Shown one piece after another: positions 33,760 to 41,393 of a stretch of DNA of 64,000 nucleotides. The notes below the pieces were generated by a model. That model was not told the DNA's origin, made no database searches, and saw only the letters and a program-made list of their open reading frames with translations. The translations under genes and the position numbers were made by a program. Source of the stretch: Verrucomicrobiia bacterium. Lineage in GTDB: Bacteria; Verrucomicrobiota; Verrucomicrobiia; Limisphaerales; JAEYXS01. The stretch is taken from NCBI GenBank assembly GCA_036405135.1, contig DASWYF010000020.1, positions 354,000 to 417,999 of the forward strand, written 5' to 3'. How positions within the stretch are numbered: the first letter of the stretch is position 1; each line of letters opens with the position of its first letter.

Positions 33760-33782
33760 CATTCCTCAACCCTTTTCTTGCC

Positions 33783-36700
33783 ATGATAAATCGCATCATA
33801 GAATGGTCGCTGCGGAACCGCTTCCTCATCGTTTGCGGTTTCCTCATCCTCACGGCGTGGGGCGTGCGTTCGCTGTATCGCACACCAGTGGATGCCATAC
33901 CGGACCTGAGCGAGAATCAGGTCATCGTCTTCGCGGATTGGTCCGGTCGTTCACCAGAAGAGGTTGAGGACCAAGTCACGTATCCGCTCTCCGTGAACCT
34001 GCAAGGGCTCTCCGGCGTGAAGACCGTGCGTGCCTCGTCCATGTTCGGCTTCTCGCTCATCACCGTCATCTTCGATGACAAGGTGGATAATTACTTCGCG
34101 CGTTCCCGTGTGCTTGAGCGCCTGAACTATCTCACCACGTTGATGCCTCAAGGTGTCACACCGCAGCTTGGCCCAGATGCCACGGGGCTGGGGTGGATTT
34201 ATCAATACTATCTCGAAGTTGACCCGAAGAAGGCGAAGGACGGTGGGATGGATCTTGGCCAACTCCGCGCCGTGCAGGATTGGTTCGTGCGTTATCAGTT
34301 GAACTCCGTACAAGGCGTCGCGGAGGTCGCGAGCGTCGGCGGTTTCGTGAAGCAATATCAGATCGAAGTCTCGCCTACGAAGATGCGCGCGGCTGAAGTC
34401 ATGCTCAGCGACGTGATGACCGCAGTGCAGGACAGCAACCTAAACGTCGGCGGCAAGGTCATCGAGGAGAATGGCATGGAGTTCGTTGTGCGAGGCGTGG
34501 GGCTGGTGAACAAGACGGCGGACTTGGAGAACATCGTGCTCAAGTCCACGAACGGCGTACCCGTGTATCTGAAAGACATTGCCACCGTGCAAATCGGCGG
34601 CGATTTCCGGCGCGGCACATTGGATGTGAATGGCAAAGAAGTCGTGGGCGGTATCGTCGTCATGCGCACGGGTGAGAATGCGATGCAGGTCATCGAGCGC
34701 GTGAAAGAGAAGATCTCGCAAATACAACCCGGCCTCGACAAGCAAGGTATCACCATCAAGCCTTTCTATGATCGCAGCGAGTTGATTGATCGCACGATCG
34801 AGACACTGAAGCATGCGTTGTGGGAGGAGATGCTGCTGGTCACATTGGCGCATATCATTTTCCTGTTCCACTTCCGCAGCATTCTGATCGTCACCATTCC
34901 GTTGCCGGCTTCCATCCTCATCTCGTTCATCTTGATGAACCAGTTCGGCATCAGCTCGAACATCATGTCGCTTGCGGGCATCGCCATCGCCATCGGTGTG
35001 CTGGTGGATGCGGGCATTGTGATGACGGAGAATGTCATCCGGCATTGTGAACGGGCGGAAGAGGAGAAAGGACGAAAACTTACCTCGCAGGAAACTTGGC
35101 AAGTCACCCTCGAATCCGCAAAGCTCGTGGGCCGTCCTATCTTCTTCTCCATGGCCATCGTTATCCTCGCGTTCATGCCCGTATTCGTGCTGAGTGGACA
35201 AGAGGGCAAGCTGTTCCATCCGCTGGCGTGGACAAAGACATTCGCCGTGGTCGGTGCGACGCTCCTCGCGGTCACGCTCGTGCCAGTCATGTGCGCGATG
35301 TTCATTCGTGGTCCGTTCCATGCGGAAGATCGCAATTGGATCATGCGCTTTCTCATGTGGATCTATGAACCGTTCCTAGATCTCGCCTTGCGCTGGCGCA
35401 AGACGGTGATGTTCGGCGCGTTAGTGATTCTGGTGATCTCCCAAATCGTTGCATGGGGATTGCCGCGTGAATGGCATCAGAAGATCGATGCGCAGAAGCA
35501 CCCAAAGCTGGCGAAGCTGACAGCGGGGTTTGGGCGCGAGTTCATGCCGACGTTGAATGAAGGCTCGTTGCTCTTCATGCCGGTACTGCTGCCTTCCACG
35601 TCACTCACGGAAGTGAAACGTATCATGGCATGGCAGGACACGGTCATCAGTCAGACGCCGGAAGTGTTGAGCGTGGGCGGCAAGCTCGGCCGCGCTGAGA
35701 CGGCCACTGATCCTGCGCCCGTGGAGATGATCGAGACGACAATCATGCTCAAGCCGGAAGCGCAATGGCGCGCGGGTATGACGCGACAGAAACTCATCGC
35801 GGAACTCACAGAGATGTTGAGTGCGGTGCCCGGTTATGTGCCCGGCTTCCTGCAACCGATCGAGAATCGCATTCTCATGATCAGCACGGGCATCCGCGCT
35901 CAGGTCGGTGTGAAGATTCTGGGCGATGACATCAACGAGTTACAGAAGCTCGCGTATGATGTGGAGCGTGTGGTGCAGCAAGTGCCTGGTGCGGTAGGTG
36001 TCGCGCCTTCGCGTGTGCAATCGAAACCGTATATCGAGATCGAGCCGGATCGCGTGGCTATCGCTCGCTATGGCCTAAAGGTGCGTGATATTATGGAGAT
36101 GGTGGAGACGGGCATTGGCGGGATGAATCTCACGACGACGATTGAGAAACGTGAACGTTATCCCATCCAGGTGCGTCTCGAACGCAGTGAACGCAATGAC
36201 ATCGAGCGGCTCGGTGAGATACTGGTGCCGACGCCTTCTGGCGCGTTCATCCCATTGGGACAACTCGCGCAGATACGCCGTGTCATCGGACCGAGTGAGA
36301 TAGCGAGTGAGAACGGGCGCTTGCGACTCTTCGTGCAGGCGAATGTGCAGGATCGCGATCTCGGCGGCTTCGTGGATGACATCAAGGAACGCATCCAGCG
36401 CGACATCGTGCCGACGTTGCCTGCGGGGGTGACGATCGAATACAGCGGGCAATACGAGAACCAGCTTCATGCGGAGCAGACATTGAAGGTCATTTTGCCC
36501 GTGGTGATTCTCATCATCTTCATGCTGCTCTACATCGTCTATCACTCGGCGATGGAGGCGGCGCACGTCATTCTGGCGATCCCCTTCGCGCTGAGCGGTG
36601 GTGTCTTCCTGCAATACTGGCTGGGTTACAATTTCAGCGTGGCCGTTTGGGTCGGTTACATCGCGCTCTTCGGTATCGCAATCCAGACGGGCGTGGTGAT

Positions 36701-37043
36701 GGTGGTGTATCTGGAAGAATATTTGGCGAAGAAGAAGGCGGAACGTGGTGATGCGTTTGATCGCAACGATCTCATCGAAGCGGTGAAGGAAGGTGCGAAG
36801 CTGCGTCTGCGTCCCAAGGTGATGACGGTGGCGACGACCATCGCGAGCCTGCTGCCCATCATGTGGAGTACGCGACCGGGTGCGGAAGTGATGCAACCGA
36901 TCGCTGCACCGGTGATCGGCGGGAGCATCAGCAGCCTCATCCATATCTTGATCGTGACACCCGTGATCTTCGCATGGTTGCGAGAGAGGGAGTTGAATAG
37001 CCGCAAAAAGGCACAAGAAGCGCAAAGCAAAGATTTGGTTTAA
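33783..37043 (+). CDS. cusA: Heavy-metal RND efflux transporter (CusA/HME4-like)
   Basis: The 1086-residue inner-membrane pump has an RND layout of 12 helices and two large periplasmic loops. N-terminal residues MINRIIEWSLRNRFLIVCG are typical for CusA/CzcA, followed by SENQVIVFADWSGRSPEEVE. Helix 4 carries AIGVLVDAGIVMTENVIRH, which fits the Cu/Ag subgroup rather than the Zn/Co type (Asp-Gly pattern). It is driven by the proton gradient and works with CusB and the outer-membrane factor. The open frame extends 20 codons upstream over the inverted repeat, but the ATG at 33783 matches the family. The metal specificity is inferred from pattern similarity only. Confidence 0.95.
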   Translation: MINRIIEWSLRNRFLIVCGFLILTAWGVRSLYRTPVDAIPDLSENQVIVFADWSGRSPEEVEDQVTYPLSVNLQGLSGVKTVRASSMFGFSLITVIFDDKVDNYFARSRVLERLNYLTTLMPQGVTPQLGPDATGLGWIYQYYLEVDPKKAKDGGMDLGQLRAVQDWFVRYQLNSVQGVAEVASVGGFVKQYQIEVSPTKMRAAEVMLSDVMTAVQDSNLNVGGKVIEENGMEFVVRGVGLVNKTADLENIVLKSTNGVPVYLKDIATVQIGGDFRRGTLDVNGKEVVGGIVVMRTGENAMQVIERVKEKISQIQPGLDKQGITIKPFYDRSELIDRTIETLKHALWEEMLLVTLAHIIFLFHFRSILIVTIPLPASILISFILMNQFGISSNIMSLAGIAIAIGVLVDAGIVMTENVIRHCERAEEEKGRKLTSQETWQVTLESAKLVGRPIFFSMAIVILAFMPVFVLSGQEGKLFHPLAWTKTFAVVGATLLAVTLVPVMCAMFIRGPFHAEDRNWIMRFLMWIYEPFLDLALRWRKTVMFGALVILVISQIVAWGLPREWHQKIDAQKHPKLAKLTAGFGREFMPTLNEGSLLFMPVLLPSTSLTEVKRIMAWQDTVISQTPEVLSVGGKLGRAETATDPAPVEMIETTIMLKPEAQWRAGMTRQKLIAELTEMLSAVPGYVPGFLQPIENRILMISTGIRAQVGVKILGDDINELQKLAYDVERVVQQVPGAVGVAPSRVQSKPYIEIEPDRVAIARYGLKVRDIMEMVETGIGGMNLTTTIEKRERYPIQVRLERSERNDIERLGEILVPTPSGAFIPLGQLAQIRRVIGPSEIASENGRLRLFVQANVQDRDLGGFVDDIKERIQRDIVPTLPAGVTIEYSGQYENQLHAEQTLKVILPVVILIIFMLLYIVYHSAMEAAHVILAIPFALSGGVFLQYWLGYNFSVAVWVGYIALFGIAIQTGVVMVVYLEEYLAKKKAERGDAFDRNDLIEAVKEGAKLRLRPKVMTVATTIASLLPIMWSTRPGAEVMQPIAAPVIGGSISSLIHILIVTPVIFAWLRERELNSRKKAQEAQSKDLV

Positions 37044-37076
37044 ATTAACAACACAAACCATTGAGAAAGAGAAAAC

Positions 37077-37322
37077 ATGAAAACGTTACTGACTACATTG
37101 GCCCTGGCCGCGCTGACGATCTGCGCGGTGAATGCGGAAGAGAAGAAAACGGAGAAGAAGGCGGAGCTATGCCCGGTTTCCGGTGAGGAGCTAGGCAGCA
37201 TGGGCAAACCCTATGTCATCCAACATCAGGGCAAAGAGGTGAAGCTCTGCTGCAAATCCTGTGAAAAAGACTTTAAGAAGAATCCGGACAAGTATCTGAA
37301 GAAAATCGAAGGGAAGAAGTAA
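37077..37322 (+). CDS. Small exported metal-binding protein (YHS/TRASH-like)
   Basis: The 81-residue protein has a signal peptide (MKTLLTTLALAALTICAVNA) and a compact cysteine domain AELCPVSGEELGSMG then KLCCKSCEKDFKKNPDKYLK, resembling YHS or TRASH-type treble-clef domains that bind copper or other soft metals. It is the last gene of the efflux operon, 33 bp after the RND pump. It could deliver metal to the adaptor in the periplasm. The assignment of the fold is by motif only. Confidence 0.85.
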   Translation: MKTLLTTLALAALTICAVNAEEKKTEKKAELCPVSGEELGSMGKPYVIQHQGKEVKLCCKSCEKDFKKNPDKYLKKIEGKK

Positions 37323-37356
37323 AACGCTTGCGAAATAGACCGCCCTTTCAGATTCA

Positions 37357-37394
37357 CTCACCCCTCTCCCTGTTAAGGGGCGAGGGTGAAAATT
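37357..37394. repeat. Intergenic imperfect hairpin repeat, CCCTCTCC family
   Basis: TCACCCCTCTCCCT (37359 onward) and AGGGGCGAGGGTGA (37377-37390) form an imperfect hairpin just after the efflux operon. Related text occurs at 45735-45772 and 49500-49539, each time beyond a gene or operon 3' end. A terminator-like function is inferred. A T-tract is only weak (AAAATTT follows). Confidence 0.6.
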
Positions 37395-37486
37395 TCACAC
37401 GCTTGAGCTGAGCGAGCATGCTCAACGCTTGGATGCTGCTGCGATTCGGATCCCCGCCGCTCGCCGGGGCAAGGTATCGCGTGGCA

Positions 37487-37810
37487 TCAGCGTTTTAGCC
37501 ACCAGACGCCGATAACCACGACTGCAGTGATGACCACCATGAGCAAGGTGGTGCGCATCAAGGTGCCGGGTTGCTGATCGTCCAGTTCACGATTCAGCTC
37601 CATGCGGCGGACACGGGAGGTTTCGCGTTCTTCTTCATCGGCGACCATCTGATCGACACGACGTTGGGCGTATTCTTCCGTGAGATCAGAGCCGTTATCG
37701 GCAGCGGCTTCGATGGATTCGTTCAGCACGGGATCGCGTGGGTTGCCTTGGACCAGTTCCTTTTCCGCCACCTGCCGGTAGCGATCACTTCGGGTTGTTT
37801 CCGCAGTCAT
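37487..37810 (-). CDS. Small protein with C-terminal membrane anchor
   Basis: The 107-residue protein is hydrophilic and charged (Glu/Arg-rich, SDLTEEYAQRRVDQMVADEE) except for one C-terminal helix (TLLMVVITAVVVIGVWWLKR), which suggests a tail-anchored inner-membrane protein. No family is recognised. It stands alone between the efflux operon (convergent) and the DUF167 gene. Third-position GC is high, supporting real coding. The ATG at 37810 is the first start. Confidence 0.7.
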   Translation of the reverse strand: MTAETTRSDRYRQVAEKELVQGNPRDPVLNESIEAAADNGSDLTEEYAQRRVDQMVADEEERETSRVRRMELNRELDDQQPGTLMRTTLLMVVITAVVVIGVWWLKR

Positions 37811-37915
37811 GGTGGCAAGATGACAGGAACAGAACGGACGTGCAAATGGGTGGTTTGTAATCGACGCAGAGTAAAAATTGCACCTTGCTCTTCAAAAAGT
37901 TGGTATATTTTAAGG

Positions 37916-38010
37916 TTCTTTCGTCCCTGACGGGACTGGTGATTCATACGTCCTGCACCCAGCCCTGAATCGCTGGCTTATTATCTTTCGCCCTTCGGGC
38001 TGGGGACAAA
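37916..38010. repeat. Intergenic repeat block with three short palindromes
   Basis: GTCCC TGAC GGGAC (around 37923-37936), CAGCCCTGAATCGCTGG (around 37959-37975) and GCCC TTC GGGC (37990-38000) follow each other within 95 bp. This text resembles intergenic repeats that I recall from other verrucomicrobia. It occupies the central part of the 318-bp gap between the tail-anchored protein and the DUF167 gene. Nothing else is seen in that gap. Confidence 0.5.
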
Positions 38011-38128
38011 AGATTGCTTTCCAGCATTCTCTTTCAAAGCAGTTCAAGGTGCTCCCCAAGCGCACAACGCACACAAACCTCACCCTCGCTATCGACAAGC
38101 ACGCTGCCGTTCCGCATTTTCTGTGCTG

Positions 38129-38428
38129 ATGAATTCATCCGCGACGTTTTATCGCGAGGAGCCGGATGGCGTGACGCTGTTCGTTAAGGCGCAGCCGCGC
38201 GCCAATGCGAACCAGATCGTGGGTGTGCATGGAACTGAGCTGCGTGTGAAGATCATCGCGCCACCGGTGGATTCAGCGGCGAATGAGGCTTTGGTACGGT
38301 TTCTGGCGGAGGAACTGGGCGTGGCGAAGAATCAGGTGCAGCTCGTGCGTGGTGCGACTGCGCGGCATAAGGCGGTAAAGGTTTTGGGGCTGAAGGTGGA
38401 AGAGGTGAAGAAGCGGCTGGGGGTGTGA
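38129..38428 (+). CDS. DUF167 (YggU) family protein
   Basis: The 99-residue protein has the DUF167 signatures LFVKAQPRANANQIVG, LRVKIIAPPVDSAANEAL and LVRGATARHKAVKVLG. The family is small, soluble and widely conserved, often next to YggT-like proteins, but its activity is unknown. Here the gene stands alone. It converges with kup, and an inverted-repeat element fits exactly between the two stop codons (4 bp from each). The GTG at 38123 is an alternative start. Confidence 0.93.
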   Translation: MNSSATFYREEPDGVTLFVKAQPRANANQIVGVHGTELRVKIIAPPVDSAANEALVRFLAEELGVAKNQVQLVRGATARHKAVKVLGLKVEEVKKRLGV

Positions 38429-38432
38429 GGCA

Positions 38433-38590
38433 AATGACCAATGACGAAATCCGAATGACTAAGGAATTAATAAATTCCCAAATCCAAAGCTCCAAACACC
38501 AGTGAAGTTTCAATGCTCAAATATCAAGCAGCAGGCTAAAATTCTTTGATTGGAGCTTCCTTCGTCATTCGGATTTCGTCATCGGTCATT
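38433..38590. repeat. Miniature inverted-repeat element between convergent genes
   Basis: The 27-bp arms at 38433-38459 and 38564-38590 are inverted copies with one mismatch. They share the core GACGAAATCCGAATGAC with the arms of the four-helix-bundle cassette at 58002-58607. No gene lies inside. The element begins 4 bp after the DUF167 stop and ends 4 bp before the kup stop codon. Folded, it could act as a bidirectional terminator. Its interior is AT-rich (AATTAATAAATTCCC). Confidence 0.85.
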
Positions 38591-38594
38591 CCTC

Positions 38595-40505
38595 TTACAC
38601 TTCCAGATGCATGCCGAGCTCCACCACGCGATTCGCCGGAAGACCGTAAAACATATTGGCAGGTTGCGCGTTCCGCGAGAGGAACGCATACAAACGTTTG
38701 CGCCAGTGATACATCTTTGCTTTGCCTGTGGGCATGATGTTCAGGTGGCTCAAGAAGAAGGTCGCTTTCTCCGGGTTGATGTCCAAGCCGTGCGCCTTGG
38801 CGGCCTCAATGACATCCGCCACTTGCGGTTCTTGCATGAAGCCGAAGCGCCCGATCACCCGATAGAATCCACAGCGAAGCTCTTCCACCGTCACGCGCTG
38901 CTCGGCGGGCACATGAGGTTCGTCCGCCGTGAACATGTTCAACAGGATCACGCGCTCATGCACCACGCGGTTGTGCTTGATGTTATGCAGCAGCGCCAGC
39001 GGTGTGCCGTGCGGATTGCCGGACATGAAGACTGCCGTGCCGGGCACACGATGAGGCTTCTCCATCTCCATGCTTTGTAGAAAGAACTCGATCGGCAGCA
39101 CGCGCGTCTCCAAGTCGGTGGAGACATGGCGGCGACCAGATTGCCAGGTGGTCATCACGGCGAAGATCGCTGCACCAGCCACCAGCGGGAACCAGCCGCC
39201 ATCGGGGATCTTCAGTGCATTCGCACCGGCAAACACCAGTTCCAGTGAGAGGAATGAACCGCAGACGAACAATGTGCGGTGTTTGCTCCAGCCCCAACGG
39301 TTCTTGGCCACTCTGTAAAGCATGATGCTGGTGACGATCATCGTGCCGGTCACGGCGATGCCGTATGCCGTCGCCAACCGGCTGGAACTGCCGAACCCGA
39401 TGACCAGACTGACGCAGGCGATCATGAGCCACCAGTTCATCTGGGGCAGGTAGATTTGTCCACGTTCACTGGAAGAGGTATGGCGCACCGCCATACGCGG
39501 CAGATAACCGAGCTGCATCGCCTGCATCGTTATGGAAAACACACCGGAAATGAGTGCCTGTGAGGCGATGATCGCCGCTAGCGTAGCCAGCGCGACCAAT
39601 GGATACAGAAACCAACGCGGTGCCAGCAGATAAAATGGATTGGTCGCCGCATCCGGATCAGTGAACAGCAAGGCGCCTTGGCCGAAATAATTCAGCAACA
39701 ACGCTGGCAGTACTATGAAAAACCAGGCCACACGTATCGGTTTGGCACCGAAATGGCCCATATCAGCATAAAGCGCCTCACCACCTGTCACCACGAGAAA
39801 CACCGCCCCCATCACCGGGAACGCAACCCAGCCGTTGTTGAACAAAAAATACAGGCCGAAGATCGGATTGACCGCTTCCAGAATCTCGGGCGCTCTCAGG
39901 ATGCCACGTATTCCCAAGATGCCGATGACCATGAACCACACGAGCGTGATCGGACCGAAGATGCGGGCCACCCCACCAGTGCCATGATGTTGAAAGGAGA
40001 AAAGGCCGATGAGAATTCCCACGGTTATGGGAATGACGTAGGAATCGAATGCATCTGTGGCAACATGCAACCCTTCCACCGCACTAAGCACGGAGATCGA
40101 GGGGGTAAGCATGCCATCGCCATATAACAAGCACGCACCGAAAAGGCCGATCATCGTCAGGAAAACCAGCCCCTTGTTGTGAAGCGAAGAACGGGGAATC
40201 GCGAGAGACATCAGGGCCAGGATGCCGCCTTCTCCGTTATTATCCGCCCGCATCACCACCCAAAGATATTTGATCGAGATGAGGATAATGAGGCACCAAA
40301 AAATCAGGGAAAGAATCCCCAGAACATTCTCCTGTGTTGGCGCCACGGCATGAGAGCCGTTAAAGCACTCCCTCATGGCATATAGCGGACTCGTCCCGAT
40401 GTCGCCATAGACGACACCCAAGGCACCCAAGGTCAACACAGTAAGACTCGCTTTGCAGACAGGCGAGGTGCAGTTGGGATCCGGGGAAGTGGCAGGCTGG
40501 CTCAT
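38595..40505 (-). CDS. kup: Low-affinity potassium uptake permease
   Basis: The 636-residue protein belongs to the KUP/HAK/KT family. The signature LGALGVVYGDIGTSPLYAMRE lies near residues 31-51 and is followed by SLIFWCLIILISIKYL, GEGGILALMSL and twelve membrane helices up to about residue 450. The cytoplasmic C-terminal domain ends in RVVELGMHLEV. It imports K+ with protons across the inner membrane. The length is normal for Kup (about 620-630). It is preceded by 227 bp downstream of crcB, in which no riboswitch could be recognised. The ATG at 40505 fits the family start. Confidence 0.97.
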   Translation of the reverse strand: MSQPATSPDPNCTSPVCKASLTVLTLGALGVVYGDIGTSPLYAMRECFNGSHAVAPTQENVLGILSLIFWCLIILISIKYLWVVMRADNNGEGGILALMSLAIPRSSLHNKGLVFLTMIGLFGACLLYGDGMLTPSISVLSAVEGLHVATDAFDSYVIPITVGILIGLFSFQHHGTGGVARIFGPITLVWFMVIGILGIRGILRAPEILEAVNPIFGLYFLFNNGWVAFPVMGAVFLVVTGGEALYADMGHFGAKPIRVAWFFIVLPALLLNYFGQGALLFTDPDAATNPFYLLAPRWFLYPLVALATLAAIIASQALISGVFSITMQAMQLGYLPRMAVRHTSSSERGQIYLPQMNWWLMIACVSLVIGFGSSSRLATAYGIAVTGTMIVTSIMLYRVAKNRWGWSKHRTLFVCGSFLSLELVFAGANALKIPDGGWFPLVAGAAIFAVMTTWQSGRRHVSTDLETRVLPIEFFLQSMEMEKPHRVPGTAVFMSGNPHGTPLALLHNIKHNRVVHERVILLNMFTADEPHVPAEQRVTVEELRCGFYRVIGRFGFMQEPQVADVIEAAKAHGLDINPEKATFFLSHLNIMPTGKAKMYHWRKRLYAFLSRNAQPANMFYGLPANRVVELGMHLEV

Positions 40506-40732
40506 GGCAGTTAGTCAGCCTTCACCGGCACACGAAAGGAAACAGTTGAGGTAGCGGTATTGGCGGCGGAACACCACGGGGACCACGCCGGAACCAGATT
40601 AGACATGAAACGACCAGGCATGAGCGTTTGATTTTTCACTGAACAAAGGCACCGCCGTTGACGCGGAAGCCGTGAAAAACCCTACCTTAACCCCCGAATT
40701 CGTCAAATCTTGGTACAGTAGGCGTTCGCAGA

Positions 40733-41116
40733 CTACACTAAAGCCCGCGCCAGCCGTAATCCCGCCCAAGCCCCGGCGAGACAGAGAATCACTGACCCAA
40801 GGATGTTGGCCGTGACCATTCCCCAAGCCCCTTTCTCCATCAATTGCACCGTCTGGATACTGAAGGAAGAGAACGTGGTGTAACCGCCCAAGATGCCCAC
40901 CATCAGGAAATTACGCACTACTTCAGGACAGGCCCAGCGACCGTCTTCCGCCGTCGCCGCGAGCAAAAAGCCTATCAGAAAAGAACCTGTGACGTTAACG
41001 GTTAACGTGGCGATGGGGAAAAGGCTATCCGATTGCTTGGCGACGGCCAGTGAGATGCCATACCGCACCATGCCGCCGAGTGCGCTGCCGATTCCGACCC
41101 AAAGCATCGAATTCAT
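40733..41116 (-). CDS. crcB: Fluoride channel (CrcB/Fluc)
   Basis: The 127-residue four-helix protein has the Fluc signatures GSALGGMVRYGIS, TLTVNVTGSFLIGF and LGGYTTFSSFSIQ, where the TTFSSF stretch lines the fluoride pore. Fluc dimers export F- from the cytosol. The ATG at 41116 is chosen; the frame starts 12 codons earlier with hydrophilic residues, and 41107 is another possible ATG. I looked for a fluoride riboswitch in the 277 bp upstream and did not find its conserved core. It is on the same strand as kup, 227 bp away. Confidence 0.96.
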   Translation of the reverse strand: MNSMLWVGIGSALGGMVRYGISLAVAKQSDSLFPIATLTVNVTGSFLIGFLLAATAEDGRWACPEVVRNFLMVGILGGYTTFSSFSIQTVQLMEKGAWGMVTANILGSVILCLAGAWAGLRLARALV

Positions 41117-41393
41117 GGAGAGTGTTGTAGTATGCGAAGTGAGATTCGGCAATCACGGGCGACGTTTTCAATGGCCGGTTCAGTTTACGAGTTCGGCGGT
41201 GAAGACCAAAGTCAGGGCAAAGCGGCAGCTTTGCCTCACCATAGCAGGTAATAGTCAACGTTCACAAAGTTTGTCATTTTGGGAGCGAAATTTCCCGCCC
41301 TATTTTTCACCGACCTATTTTCCCTCCTCTCACGTTAAATAGGGTGTAACTCGTGAACGCTTCCGGCGTCACCTACGACGACACAAACGCGCT

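Noticed and set aside
34440..35321. His/Asp-rich open frame opposite the RND pump gene
   Set aside because: The composition is typical of an antisense reading; it has no ribosome site and overlaps a conserved gene fully.
40506..40732. c-di-AMP riboswitch (ydaO type) upstream of kup
   Set aside because: Some G-rich stretches are present, but the conserved ydaO core could not be matched; a covariance search would be decisive.
41117..41393. Fluoride riboswitch upstream of crcB
   Set aside because: The conserved fluoride-aptamer core was not found on the minus strand of this interval.
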